From assembly GCA_050297015.1 (NCBI GenBank), contig JBNKRZ010000018.1:1-50154 (forward strand): 50,154 nucleotides of DNA. The letters are read 5' to 3'. Source of the stretch: JACKJA01 sp050297015. GTDB lineage: Bacteria; Pseudomonadota; Alphaproteobacteria; Micavibrionales; Micavibrionaceae. How positions within the stretch are numbered: position 1 is the first letter of the stretch; the number at the start of each line of letters is the position of its first letter. Positions 32,379 to 41,445 of this stretch are shown here, in pieces. Both the position numbers and the translations under genes were made by a program. Under the pieces are notes generated by a model. The model searched no databases. It had not been told where the DNA came from and saw nothing but the letters and a program-made list of their open reading frames with translations.

Positions 32379-34511
32379 ATGTTTAACGTTTATCGTAAAG
32401 AAATTGAATTCGCCGGTCGTCAACTGGTTCTCGAAACCGGGAAAGTCGCCCGTCAAGCCGATGGTGCCGTTATGGCGAGCCTCGGCGGCACGTCCGTTCT
32501 GTGTACCGTTGTTGGTGCAAAATCAATGAAGGAAGGCCAAGACTTCTTTCCGCTGGCCGTTCACTATCAGGAAAAAGCTTACGCAGCGGGGAAAATCCCC
32601 GGGGGCTTTTTCAAACGTGAAGCGCGCCCTTCTGAAAAAGAAACACTGACCAGCCGCCTGATCGACCGTCCGATCCGCCCGCTGTTCCCGGATGGCTTCC
32701 TGAACGAAGTGCAGGTTGTCGCGACAGTCGTTTCCCACGACATGGAAAACGATCCCGATATCGTGGCTATGATTGGCTGTTCCGCCGCTCTAACGATCTC
32801 CGGCATTCCGTTCATGGGCCCGATCGCCGGTGCCCGCGTAGGGTACAAGGATGGTGAATTCCTCCTGAACCCGACGCTGCAAGACATGGAAGGCTCTGAA
32901 CTGGACCTCGTGGTTGCTGGTACGACCGAAGGTGTTCTGATGGTTGAATCCGAAGCACAAGAATTGCCGGAAGACGTTATGCTCAGCGCGGTTATGCATG
33001 GCTGGAAAGGCTTCCAACCTGTGATCGGCGCGATTATCGAACTGGCCGAAATGTGCGCCAAAGAGCCGTGGGATATCCCAGAAGCCGATCCGGCTGTCCA
33101 AAAACTGGCTGATGACATGAAAGCCAAATATGAAGACAGCGTACGCAAGGCCTATGAAAACACGGACAAGATGGAACGCTACGCCGCTAAAGACGCCATC
33201 AAGGCCGAAGCTGTTGAAGCGTTCCTAAATGAAGAATCCGGAATCACCAAAGAAATGATTGCCGCCGAATTCAAACATCTGGAAGCCGACGTTGTCCGCG
33301 GCAATATCCTGAAAACCGGGAAACGCATCGACGGCCGTGATACATCAACGGTTCGTCCGATCGTCGCGGAAGTAGGTATTCTGCCGCGTGCGCACGGCTC
33401 GGCCCTGTTCACCCGTGGTGAAACGCAGGCTTTGGTCGTTACGACTCTAGGCACCGGACAAGATGAACAAATCATGGATGCGCTGGAAGGTGAATACAAA
33501 CAGCGCTTTATGCTGCACTATAACTTCCCGCCTTACTCCGTTGGTGAGTGTGGCCGCATGGGTCCGCCGGGACGCCGTGAAATCGGTCACGGGAAGCTCG
33601 CGTGGCGTGCGGTTAACCCGCTAATGCCGGATGCAGAGAAGTTCCCCTACACCGTACGGAACGTTTCCGAAATCACGGAATCCAACGGTTCGTCCTCCAT
33701 GGCCACCGTTTGCGGTAGCTCTCTGGCGCTGATGGATGCGGGTGTTCCTCTGGCACGTCCGGTTTCCGGGATCGCTATGGGCCTCATCAAGGAAGGCGAA
33801 GAGTTCGCCGTTCTCTCCGACATCCTTGGTGATGAAGACCATCTCGGCGATATGGACTTTAAAGTCGCCGGTACGGACGAAGGGATTACGTCCCTGCAGA
33901 TGGACATCAAGATTACCTCCATCACGGAAGAAATCATGAAGATCGCTCTGGAGCAAGCCAAAGGCGGGCGTATGCATATCCTCGGTGAGATGGCTAAAGC
34001 CATCACCGAATCCCGCTCGGATGTGAAAGACACCGCGCCGCAGATCGTAACGCTGAATATTCCGACCGACAAGATCCGCGATGTGATCGGTACGGGTGGT
34101 AAAGTAATCCGCGAAATCGTTGAGACGACAGGCTGTAAGATCGACATCGAAGATGACGGTACGGTTAAAGTCGCCGGCACGGATCATGACTCCATCGACC
34201 AAGCGGTTGGCATCATCAAGGGTCTGACCGAAGAGCCGGAAGTTGGGAAGATTTACAACGGTACGGTTGTCAAAACCATGGACTTCGGTGCGTTCGTTAA
34301 CTTCATGGGCAAGAAAGACGGTCTGGTTCATATCTCTGAACTGGCGGATCATCGCGTGGAAAAAACCACCGATGTTGTCAAAGAAGGCGATGAGGTGAAA
34401 GTCCTGCTGATCGGCACGGATGATCGCGGCAAAGTTAAACTGTCCATGAAACGTGTGGATCAGGAAACCGGCGAAGAGATCGCTCAGGAATCCAAAAAGA
34501 AAGAGGCTTAA
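32379..34511 (+). CDS. pnp: Polyribonucleotide nucleotidyltransferase (PNPase)
   Basis: The 710-residue phosphorolytic 3'-5' exoribonuclease is part of RNA decay. Domains: first RNase PH core (about 10-220), linker helices, second RNase PH core (about 310-540), KH (about 552-615, with the RDVIGTGGKVIREI loop) and S1 (about 620-690). ATG 32379 with TAAGGA upstream is the start; the frame runs back 26 codons through the repeat, but those residues are not family-like. A glycerophosphodiesterase start follows 4 bases after its stop. In many bacteria pnp leaders are cut by RNase III in an autoregulatory loop; repeat D could supply such a stem. Confidence 0.96.
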   Translation: MFNVYRKEIEFAGRQLVLETGKVARQADGAVMASLGGTSVLCTVVGAKSMKEGQDFFPLAVHYQEKAYAAGKIPGGFFKREARPSEKETLTSRLIDRPIRPLFPDGFLNEVQVVATVVSHDMENDPDIVAMIGCSAALTISGIPFMGPIAGARVGYKDGEFLLNPTLQDMEGSELDLVVAGTTEGVLMVESEAQELPEDVMLSAVMHGWKGFQPVIGAIIELAEMCAKEPWDIPEADPAVQKLADDMKAKYEDSVRKAYENTDKMERYAAKDAIKAEAVEAFLNEESGITKEMIAAEFKHLEADVVRGNILKTGKRIDGRDTSTVRPIVAEVGILPRAHGSALFTRGETQALVVTTLGTGQDEQIMDALEGEYKQRFMLHYNFPPYSVGECGRMGPPGRREIGHGKLAWRAVNPLMPDAEKFPYTVRNVSEITESNGSSSMATVCGSSLALMDAGVPLARPVSGIAMGLIKEGEEFAVLSDILGDEDHLGDMDFKVAGTDEGITSLQMDIKITSITEEIMKIALEQAKGGRMHILGEMAKAITESRSDVKDTAPQIVTLNIPTDKIRDVIGTGGKVIREIVETTGCKIDIEDDGTVKVAGTDHDSIDQAVGIIKGLTEEPEVGKIYNGTVVKTMDFGAFVNFMGKKDGLVHISELADHRVEKTTDVVKEGDEVKVLLIGTDDRGKVKLSMKRVDQETGEEIAQESKKKEA

Positions 34512-34515
34512 GGCT

Positions 34516-35277
34516 TTGTCCTTAAAACTCCCTAAAATAATCGGTCACAGGGGCGTGTGCGGATACGCCCCTGAAAACACTCTGGAAAGCCTCGCTACCG
34601 CCGCCGATATGGGCGTTAAGTGGATTGAGATGGATGTGAAGCTCACACGCGACGGCGTGCCGATCATTTTCCATGATGAGACGCTGGAGCGCACGACCAA
34701 CGGCTCCGGGCTTGTTGCCGAAACCGACTACGAAGACATCAAGCAACTCGAAGCCGGAAGCTGGTACGCGGAAAGCTTTACAGGCATACAAATCCCGACG
34801 CTGGAGGAAGCCGTCGAGGTTTTGCTGCGACACAATCTGGGCCTCAATCTGGAGATTAAGCCCTGCCCCGGACGAGAAAAGGAAACGGCGGAAGTCGCGC
34901 TCGATTGCCTGTCACAAATCTGGGACGACCATGAGAATCTTCTGATTTCCAGCTTCCAGCACGTATCCTTGGAAACGGCGCGGGACATGGCGGGCGACTG
35001 GTATCGCGGCCTACTCTTGCACGGCCATGACACAGACGGCCAAATGCCGGAAAATTGGCGCGAGCTTGTTGATTACCTTGAGTGCTCTACCGTCAATATC
35101 AGCGATCAACTCGCCACGCGTGAAACCATCGAAAGCATTATCGACTATGATAAAGCTATCGCCGTTTACACCATTAATGACGGTCATCGCGCGCGGCATC
35201 TGCAAGCCGCCGGCGTAGACACGATCGTGAGCGACGTACCCGACGTGATTGAAGAAAACCTTCTAACCGTACATTAA
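34516..35277 (+). CDS. Glycerophosphodiester phosphodiesterase (cytoplasmic)
   Basis: The 253-residue GDPD-family TIM barrel hydrolyses glycerophosphodiesters to glycerol-3-phosphate and an alcohol. Catalytic HRG (His11, Arg12), ENT (20-22), Glu38-x-Asp40 and His53-Asp54 are in place. No signal peptide is present, so it is the UgpQ-like cytosolic type. The start is TTG 34516, 4 bases after the pnp stop with AAGAGG upstream; a longer reading would overlap the pnp end. The arrangement suggests translational coupling to pnp. folB follows after 8 bases. Confidence 0.88.
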   Translation: MSLKLPKIIGHRGVCGYAPENTLESLATAADMGVKWIEMDVKLTRDGVPIIFHDETLERTTNGSGLVAETDYEDIKQLEAGSWYAESFTGIQIPTLEEAVEVLLRHNLGLNLEIKPCPGREKETAEVALDCLSQIWDDHENLLISSFQHVSLETARDMAGDWYRGLLLHGHDTDGQMPENWRELVDYLECSTVNISDQLATRETIESIIDYDKAIAVYTINDGHRARHLQAAGVDTIVSDVPDVIEENLLTVH

Positions 35278-35285
35278 AAATTTCT

Positions 35286-35645
35286 ATGACCACCTTTCCC
35301 TACACCGTGCGCCTGAGCAACCTGACCGTCACGATGTTCGTCGGAGTTTGTGACTGGGAAAAGGAAGCCAAACAGCGCGTCGGCGTTGAAGTAACTTTAT
35401 ACGGCGACGATCCCGGCGCAACGACGGATTTGAACGATTGCATAGATTATAGCGTTGTTCATGCCTATATCATGAAAAACTGGCCGGACAAACCGCATAC
35501 GGAACTCTTGGAAACGCTGGCCGATGAGCTGGCGCGGTTTTGCCTTTCCCTGCCTCTGGTCAAAGCCTGCCGTATCGTCCTATCCAAACCGGATGTGTTC
35601 AAAGACGGCAGCGTGCCGCAGGTCGAACTCTACCGCAAAAAGTAA
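35286..35645 (+). CDS. folB: Dihydroneopterin aldolase FolB
   Basis: The 119-residue enzyme of folate synthesis splits 7,8-dihydroneopterin into 6-hydroxymethyl-dihydropterin and glycolaldehyde. The family pattern is visible: VGVCDWEKEAKQRVGVEVTL (N-terminal beta strand and catalytic region), DYSVVH (the substrate-binding Tyr), ELLETLADELARF and the C-terminal SKPD. Length fits (about 120). It follows the GDPD gene by 8 bases; the rest of the folate pathway is not nearby. Confidence 0.88.
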   Translation: MTTFPYTVRLSNLTVTMFVGVCDWEKEAKQRVGVEVTLYGDDPGATTDLNDCIDYSVVHAYIMKNWPDKPHTELLETLADELARFCLSLPLVKACRIVLSKPDVFKDGSVPQVELYRKK

Positions 35646-35647
35646 TT

Positions 35648-35676
35648 TTGACTTTTCCGGTCACACACTATAGATT
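35648..35676 (+). promoter_or_regulatory. Promoter candidate after folB
   Basis: TTGACT (35648-35653), a 17-base spacer and TAGATT (35671-35676) lie 34 bases before the hypothetical gene at 35711. The -35 matches at 5 of 6 positions and the -10 at 4 of 6. Confidence 0.4.
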
Positions 35677-35710
35677 GTCATAAAAAAATAATTGAGGGTG
35701 ATTAGACAAT

Positions 35711-36181
35711 ATGGGTTTTGATTTTGTAGATGACGTTGAACGGATCGTTGGAAAACTTCCTCAAGGTGGCATTTCCAATCTTTTTAATGAGATGATGAAT
35801 ACAGGCTATTTCACCAATCATCTTCTGGACTCAATAAAACGCGGGCAACGCCACTTTATTCTCTTTAAAGCCTCAACACTCTCACCGGAGGAAACAGCGG
35901 CCTTCTGGGCGTGGGGCTTCAAAAATACCAAAGGCCGTGATGCTTTCACGGTGAGCTATATCGAAAACAAAAAAGAGCCAGAGCATTTGCTTTATCTAGG
36001 CTTTGCCAATAAAGAACAAGCGCAAGCCTTCCATGATGAAATCGCGCCCGGACAACTGCTCATCTCTCTCGACCCGGAAACATTAAAGCGCAATAGAGAA
36101 GCTGCTACATATAGCGCCATTCAGGAAGAAACGGACAGCGCCGCTCTTAACCAGCCAGCTCTTTTAAAGTGTCAGGCATAG
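35711..36181 (+). CDS. Hypothetical soluble protein
   Basis: The 156-residue hydrophilic protein has no signal or membrane segment and no domain I recognise; it looks mixed alpha/beta in residues 1-130 with a flexible C-terminus. A GAGGG motif and a promoter candidate upstream support expression. Its last 35 bases overlap, in the convergent direction, the 3' end of fabI, so the final ~11 residues are encoded opposite fabI codons. Possibly a recent C-terminal extension after loss of an earlier stop. Confidence 0.6.
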   Translation: MGFDFVDDVERIVGKLPQGGISNLFNEMMNTGYFTNHLLDSIKRGQRHFILFKASTLSPEETAAFWAWGFKNTKGRDAFTVSYIENKKEPEHLLYLGFANKEQAQAFHDEIAPGQLLISLDPETLKRNREAATYSAIQEETDSAALNQPALLKCQA

Positions 36182-36962
36182 GCATACCGACGGCGTTAAA
36201 GCCGCCATCGACATAGTGTACCTCACCCGTTACGGCCCCGCCGAGGTCGGAGAGCAGATAAAGCCCCGCCCCGCCGAGTTCGTCAAGCTCCACCGGACGA
36301 CGAAGCGGTGAGGTCGCATTGCAGTATTTGTACGTTGTGCGGGCACTGCCGATCGCGGAACCGGCCAGCGTTTTCATCGGCCCGGCGGAAATCGCATTCA
36401 CACGGATTCCATCCGGTCCCAGATCAGCCGCGAGATAGCGCACGGATGCCTCCAGCGCCGCTTTCGCCACGCCCATAACGTTGTAATTCGGCATAGCTTT
36501 TTCCGCGCCGTAGTAAGACAGCGTCACAGCGCTCCCACCGTCCTTCATCAACGGCGCCGCCCGGCGCATGATAGAGGTAAAGGAATAGCAGGAAATATGC
36601 ATGGAATTCAGGAAATTGCCGAGGGATGTGTCAACATAGCGCCCCTTAAGCTCTTCCTTATCCGAAAAGGCAATCGCGTGGATCAGGAAATCCATCTTGC
36701 CCCATTTTTGTTCGATTTCGGCAAATACGGTATCGAGATTATCTTCGTCTGCCACATCGCATTCGATCAGGAAGTCACTGCCTATTCCCTCAGCCAGCGG
36801 CCGCACGCGCTTTTCAAACGCATCCCCCTGATAAGTAAAAGCCAGCTCCGCGCCATGTTCGTGCAGCGTCCGCGCCATGCCCCAAGCAATCGATTTGTCG
36901 TTCGCGACGCCCATGACAAGCCCGCGCTTGCCCTTCATGATATTTGATTTTGCTTCTGTCAT
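36147..36962 (-). CDS. fabI: Enoyl-[acyl-carrier-protein] reductase (NADH) FabI
   Basis: The 271-residue short-chain dehydrogenase-fold enzyme carries out the last step of fatty-acid elongation. The cofactor loop MGVANDKSIAWG and catalytic Tyr150, Tyr160 and Lys167 (SYYGAEKAMPNYNVMGVAK) match FabI, the triclosan target. ATG 36962 is taken as start: it lies 7 bases after the fabB stop with GAAGAG upstream, while a TTG at 36980 would overlap fabB. It is the last gene of the fabA-fabB-fabI cluster. Confidence 0.95.
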   Translation of the reverse strand: MTEAKSNIMKGKRGLVMGVANDKSIAWGMARTLHEHGAELAFTYQGDAFEKRVRPLAEGIGSDFLIECDVADEDNLDTVFAEIEQKWGKMDFLIHAIAFSDKEELKGRYVDTSLGNFLNSMHISCYSFTSIMRRAAPLMKDGGSAVTLSYYGAEKAMPNYNVMGVAKAALEASVRYLAADLGPDGIRVNAISAGPMKTLAGSAIGSARTTYKYCNATSPLRRPVELDELGGAGLYLLSDLGGAVTGEVHYVDGGFNAVGMPMPDTLKELAG

Positions 36963-36969
36963 TTTTTCA

Positions 36970-38196
36970 TTACTCTTCAAACTTGCTCATCGCGAGCGTA
37001 CAATTCGTGCCGCCGAACCCAAATGAGTTCGAAATCACCGTTTGGTGGTTAACATCATCAATCCGCGCCGTAGCAACGGGAGCATCTCCCACTTTTTCAT
37101 CCGGGGTTTCCACATTAATGCTCGGCGCCACAAAGCTGTGCTCCATCATGAGGAGGCTGTAAATTGCCTCCTGCACACCAGTCGCCCCCAGCGAGTGTCC
37201 CGTCATGGATTTCGTCGCACTGATATACGGCAAGTCTTTATCATCGCAGGCAAACACTTCGCGAACAGCATTCAATTCCGTAATATCACCGACCGGCGTC
37301 GAAGTCCCGTGGCTGTTAATATAGGTCACAGGCGTTTTAACCGTGGAAAGCGCCTGCTTCATGCAGCGCACCGCGCCCTCGCCGCTCGGTGCCACCATGT
37401 CAGCCCCGTCAGAGGTCGCGCCATAGCCCGTGACCTCAGCGTAGATTTTAGCGCCGCGCGCCTTTGCATGCTCCAACTCTTCCAGAACCAAAATACCGCC
37501 GCCCCCGGCAATCACAAATCCGTCACGATTGGCATCATAAGCCCGCGCCGCTTTTTCCGGCGTATCATTATATTTAGAGGACATCGCGCCCATCGCATCG
37601 AACAGAACGGACAGCGTCCAATCGAGTTCCTCCCCGCCACCGGCAAACATCACGTCTTGCCGCCCGAAACGGATTTGATCCGCCGCATCACCAATGCAGT
37701 GCGCGGACGTGCTGCAAGCTGAAGAAATCGTATAGTTCACACCTTTGATCTGGAAGGCTGTCGCCATATTAGCCGAGGTCGTCGAGCACATGCATTTCGG
37801 CACAGCAAACGGCCCCACACGTTTGGGGCTTTTCTCCCGCGTAATATCGGCGGCCAGCACTTGCGCCCGCGTTGAAGGACCGCCGGAGCCGACAATCACG
37901 CCCGTGCGCTCATTCACGACATCTTTTTCCTCAAGCCCCGCATCGGCAATGGCCTGCTCCATCGCGATATAGGTATAAGCCGCAGCATCCCCCATAAAGC
38001 GGTAGAATTTTTTCTCAATATGTTCCGAAGGATCAATATCCGGTTTGCCGTGAACTTGGCTGCGGAAGCCCATTTCCGCATATTTCGGGGAAAAAGTGAT
38101 CCCGGATTTCCCCGTTTTCAGAGAATCCAAAACTTCGGATACATTATTCCCGATACAGGACACAATGCCCATCCCGGTGACAACAACGCGTCTCAT
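36970..38196 (-). CDS. fabB: 3-oxoacyl-[acyl-carrier-protein] synthase I (FabB)
   Basis: The 408-residue condensing enzyme elongates unsaturated acyl-ACPs. The Cys-His-His triad is Cys161 (SSACSTSAH), His296 (NSHGTST) and His334 (GHSLGATG), with Lys329 nearby. Pairing with fabA, 3 bases upstream, identifies it as FabB rather than FabF and indicates the anaerobic route to unsaturated fatty acids. Length and motifs are normal. Confidence 0.95.
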   Translation of the reverse strand: MRRVVVTGMGIVSCIGNNVSEVLDSLKTGKSGITFSPKYAEMGFRSQVHGKPDIDPSEHIEKKFYRFMGDAAAYTYIAMEQAIADAGLEEKDVVNERTGVIVGSGGPSTRAQVLAADITREKSPKRVGPFAVPKCMCSTTSANMATAFQIKGVNYTISSACSTSAHCIGDAADQIRFGRQDVMFAGGGEELDWTLSVLFDAMGAMSSKYNDTPEKAARAYDANRDGFVIAGGGGILVLEELEHAKARGAKIYAEVTGYGATSDGADMVAPSGEGAVRCMKQALSTVKTPVTYINSHGTSTPVGDITELNAVREVFACDDKDLPYISATKSMTGHSLGATGVQEAIYSLLMMEHSFVAPSINVETPDEKVGDAPVATARIDDVNHQTVISNSFGFGGTNCTLAMSKFEE

Positions 38197-38199
38197 GCC

Positions 38200-38748
38200 T
38201 TATTCCTTTGCTGAATTATCAAACAGGCCGACTTTCATGCCGGATACGTCATAGGCCAACTTGCCATCGGCATAAACCTTACCATCCGCAATACCCATCA
38301 CGAGTCTGCGGTTAATCACGCGCTTGAAATCAACAACATATTTAAGCTGTTTTACTTCAGGCGTAACCATCTCTGTGAGCTTCACTTCCCCAACACCCAG
38401 AGCACGCCCGGCACCTTGTGCCCCGGTCCAGCCCAGAAAAAAGCCTGTAAGCTGCCACAGCGCATCAAGCCCCAGACAACCGGGCATCACGGGATCGCCC
38501 AGAAAGTGACATTGGTAAAACCAAAGGTCCGGATTGATATCAAATTCGGCTTCAATTACACCCTTGCCATGTTCCCCACCCGCGGCGTCAACATTCGTGA
38601 TACGGTCGATCATCAGCATTGGTGGAGCGGGCAATTGCGCATTACCGGGTCCAAACAATTCCCCGCGCGCGCAGGCCATAATTTCATCGTAGTTATAGCT
38701 GGATTTAGGTTCAAAAGTCATAGATATATCGGCTTTCTGTAGTTGCAT
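38200..38748 (-). CDS. fabA: 3-hydroxydecanoyl-ACP dehydratase/isomerase FabA
   Basis: The 182-residue hotdog-fold enzyme dehydrates 3-hydroxydecanoyl-ACP and isomerises the trans-2 to the cis-3 product, the branch point for unsaturated fatty acids. His81 (QCHFLGDPVMPG) and Asp95 (GLDALWQ) correspond to the E. coli catalytic His70 and Asp84. The start is taken at ATG 38748; ATG 38721 is also possible, and neither has a strong ribosome site. It lies 28 bases after the stop of the unknown gene at 38777-39745. Confidence 0.94.
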   Translation of the reverse strand: MQLQKADISMTFEPKSSYNYDEIMACARGELFGPGNAQLPAPPMLMIDRITNVDAAGGEHGKGVIEAEFDINPDLWFYQCHFLGDPVMPGCLGLDALWQLTGFFLGWTGAQGAGRALGVGEVKLTEMVTPEVKQLKYVVDFKRVINRRLVMGIADGKVYADGKLAYDVSGMKVGLFDNSAKE

Positions 38749-38776
38749 GGCCCCGTTATACGACGATAAAAACGGG

Positions 38777-39745
38777 TTAGCAAGACAGAACCGCACCCTC
38801 TCCACAAACTGTCCGATAAGTATCCGTCATCGCCGCCATAGCAAGCGGTTTAGCAATGACAGGCTCAAGGTCGGGTTCCTCTCCGCTTGCGGCGACGGCC
38901 AGCATCCTGCCGGCCGCTTTTGCACAGGCTACTGCCTGATCAATCAGATTCGTCATCCGCATGACCTTGAAAAACTCCCGGCAACCGGGTTCAAGAGAGT
39001 GAATTAAATCAAAAGGCGCACTAAAAACGCAATCATTAGCCGCCAACCCGAAACGCCAGTCGGACCCGGCGGGAATGCCCAGCCGTGTTGCCTCCTGCGT
39101 CATAACATAGGCCACCTGATCCAGCTTATCCGGTAGCGAGGGAATAGCAAAAAGCTGACAAGCATTCTGCGACAAAGCCAAACAGCGCCCGGCAACGGCG
39201 CTCAAGCCGCTAACACTTTCCGCCAAAGACCAACCTTCACGCGCAATTTTTTGTTCTATCACAAGGTCACATAATTCCTGCGCGGAGATTTCGTACGCCA
39301 GACAGCGCATCGAGCATTCAACATACAAACGGAATGTTTCCTCGCGGGCTTGCCCTTCCTGCTCCAGTTTCATAAGCAAATTATGAGTCAAATTCAGGAT
39401 AATATCGTGGAATTCATACGCACAATCGAGCCAATCTTCAAAGAGCTCACGTGCCATACCGCGCCCCTGCTCGGTTTCATAATCGAGGATATAAGACGGC
39501 GGCAGAACATTTTCGCCCAGCGGCCCTTCACAAGGATCACACCCCAGAGCATCGCCCAAACGCTGAATGGTCGTATCCAGCCCGACTTCGGGTTCATCGA
39601 ACAACAACAACGTCTCAACCATAATGCCGGACAGAAGCATCAAAAGACGCATACCGTCTGTCTCTTCTCCATTAAGAGACGTACGCGCCATGAGACTCCG
39701 ATAGGCATGGGCCGAAAAATCGGCCTTATCATTTAAAATCGACAT
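38777..39745 (-). CDS. Unrecognised helical protein heading the fab cluster
   Basis: The 322-residue protein appears nearly all alpha-helical and acidic, without signal peptide, membrane helix, or nucleotide- or metal-binding motif that I can name; a Cys-Asp-Pro-Cys pair lies near residues 94-97. It is encoded on the same strand as fabA, 28 bases upstream, so it probably shares the fabA-fabB-fabI transcript. Location suggests a link to fatty-acid or membrane physiology, but chance adjacency is possible. Two short hairpins lie just upstream (39795-39836). Confidence 0.7.
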   Translation of the reverse strand: MSILNDKADFSAHAYRSLMARTSLNGEETDGMRLLMLLSGIMVETLLLFDEPEVGLDTTIQRLGDALGCDPCEGPLGENVLPPSYILDYETEQGRGMARELFEDWLDCAYEFHDIILNLTHNLLMKLEQEGQAREETFRLYVECSMRCLAYEISAQELCDLVIEQKIAREGWSLAESVSGLSAVAGRCLALSQNACQLFAIPSLPDKLDQVAYVMTQEATRLGIPAGSDWRFGLAANDCVFSAPFDLIHSLEPGCREFFKVMRMTNLIDQAVACAKAAGRMLAVAASGEEPDLEPVIAKPLAMAAMTDTYRTVCGEGAVLSC

Positions 39746-39794
39746 CTATTGAGCAACTCAAAAAAGAGTAAATGGGGTTCAAATATAAGGTAGG

Positions 39795-39836
39795 AAACGG
39801 CTGTGGACCGTTTTGTGGATAAGGTGGCGAACCACC
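39795..39836 (-). promoter_or_regulatory. Tandem hairpins upstream of the fab cluster
   Basis: On the minus strand, GGTGG and CCACC (39836-39823) enclose a TTCG loop, followed by AAACGG and CCGTTT (39813-39795) with a 7-base loop. They lie in the 104-base gap between the SH3-protein stop and the start at 39745. No T-run follows, so a leader structure or a weak terminator is possible. Confidence 0.4.
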
Positions 39837-39849
39837 CATAAACACTAGG

Positions 39850-40368
39850 TTAGTCTAATTCGCCATCGGGGTAAATGCCCCATAGAAACTTTTTTTCGAT
39901 CCAGCCGCGATATCCGTCTTTTTCGATGCGGCAAAACGTCTCACCGCACTTATCGAGGTGCGCCACAACATACGGTTCTGTGCGCATAACCATGCGCGAA
40001 TCCGTCGACGGATCGGCGTAGGCCGGAACAATTTCTTCGGAAAGAATCAAAATATAGCGCTCCCCGGACAATAAAGAGGTATGTATCCATCCCTCTTCAC
40101 CTTCATGATCCTTAATTTTGCGCCAGGATTCAAATTCCTGCGTGATTTCAACGGGCAGCGTTTTGCGCTCATACACCCACTTCACAGGATAGCGCAGTCC
40201 CGGCCCCGCCCGCAGATAAACCTTGTCGGAATTCAGCGACACAAAACGCGGCAAGGGCAAATCCGTTGAGCGGAAAGACGGTGTACGCGCGTCCTGCGCC
40301 TGCGTGACGACAGGAAACGCAAGACAAGAAAACAGCGATAGCAGTAAAACAAAGATAAATAAACGCAT
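39850..40368 (-). CDS. Exported SH3-domain protein
   Basis: The 172-residue protein has a signal peptide (MRLFIFVLLLSLFSCLAFPV, then an Ala-rich cleavage region) and two bacterial SH3-like repeats (about 38-95 and 100-165), recognisable by the LRAGPGLRYPVKWV and WIHTSLLSG elements. SH3b domains usually bind peptidoglycan or proteins in the periplasm. ATG 40368 was chosen because it begins the signal peptide; a longer frame upstream is not signal-like. The gene is divergent from the Dus gene, with 86 bases between. Confidence 0.82.
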   Translation of the reverse strand: MRLFIFVLLLSLFSCLAFPVVTQAQDARTPSFRSTDLPLPRFVSLNSDKVYLRAGPGLRYPVKWVYERKTLPVEITQEFESWRKIKDHEGEEGWIHTSLLSGERYILILSEEIVPAYADPSTDSRMVMRTEPYVVAHLDKCGETFCRIEKDGYRGWIEKKFLWGIYPDGELD

Positions 40369-40454
40369 GGGAAACTGGACAAGGTGGGTTACTTTATGGA
40401 CATTATAGCGCGCTTTGTTATGAGAAAAAAGATGGCACGTTAATAATAAATACA

Positions 40455-41432
40455 ATGGATAGAAATTTACCCCACATCGCTATCGCGCCCATGCTGGACT
40501 GGACCGACCGGCACTGTCGCTATTTCCTGCGCCTGATCGCGCCGCATGTGTGGCTCTACACGGAGATGGTCACGACGGGGGCAATCTTGTTTGGGGATAA
40601 AGATCGACACTTGCGTTTTAACAACACCGAACATCCGCTGGTTTTACAGCTGGGTGGAAGCGACCCCACCGCGCTGGCGGAATGCACAAAAATCGCCGAT
40701 ACCGCGTACGGCTATGATGAGATCAATCTTAATTGCGGCTGTCCCTCCGACCGGGTGCAAAACGGCAGCTTTGGCGCCTGCCTGATGAAGGAACCGGAAA
40801 CGGTCGCGAATTGTATCGCCGCCATGAAGGCCGTCACCGATAAGCCCGTCACCGTCAAATGCCGGATCGGGATTGATGAAAGCGAAGAGTTTTCCTTTTT
40901 AAACAAGTTTATAGAAGATGTTTCTAAAGCGGGATGTAAGGATTTTATCATTCATGCGCGCAAGGCGTGGCTGCAAGGTCTAAGCCCCAAGGAAAACCGT
41001 GAAGTGCCGCCACTGCGCTATGATATCGTGCAGGAGATCAAAGCCCGGCACCCGGATTTAACGATCACCCTTAACGGCGGGATAAAAACGCTGGAAGACA
41101 CACAAGCACACCTTAAAACCTTTGATGGCGTTATGATTGGCCGGGAAGCATACCAGAATCCCTGGTCTCTTGCCGACCTTGAGAAAGAATTCTTCAATTA
41201 CAAATCCCCGCCCCGCACAGAAATTGCCCGCGCCATGGTGCCTTACATCATCGAACAAGGGGAACAATACGGCACGCCTGTTAAATCCATCACACGCCAT
41301 ATGGTGAATTTGTTCCACGGCGTGCCCGGCGGCAAACACTGGCGGCAAGTTTTAAGCACGGAAGCTCATAAGGACGGTGTTGATGCGGAAACGTTAATAG
41401 AGCTGGCACTTGAGAAAATCCCAACCATATAA
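40455..41432 (+). CDS. dusA: tRNA-dihydrouridine synthase (DusA-type)
   Basis: The 325-residue FMN enzyme reduces uridines in the tRNA D-loop. It is a TIM barrel with the motif NLNCGCPSDRVQNGSFGACL (91-110), where the conserved Cys109 acts as general acid, and a helical C-terminal domain. The opening IAPMLDWTDRHCRYFLR and the motif pattern match DusA (U20/U20a) better than DusB or DusC. It is convergent with the SUF operon, 13 bases from the sufT stop. Confidence 0.9.
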   Translation: MDRNLPHIAIAPMLDWTDRHCRYFLRLIAPHVWLYTEMVTTGAILFGDKDRHLRFNNTEHPLVLQLGGSDPTALAECTKIADTAYGYDEINLNCGCPSDRVQNGSFGACLMKEPETVANCIAAMKAVTDKPVTVKCRIGIDESEEFSFLNKFIEDVSKAGCKDFIIHARKAWLQGLSPKENREVPPLRYDIVQEIKARHPDLTITLNGGIKTLEDTQAHLKTFDGVMIGREAYQNPWSLADLEKEFFNYKSPPRTEIARAMVPYIIEQGEQYGTPVKSITRHMVNLFHGVPGGKHWRQVLSTEAHKDGVDAETLIELALEKIPTI

Positions 41433-41445
41433 AAACGGGAAGTTT

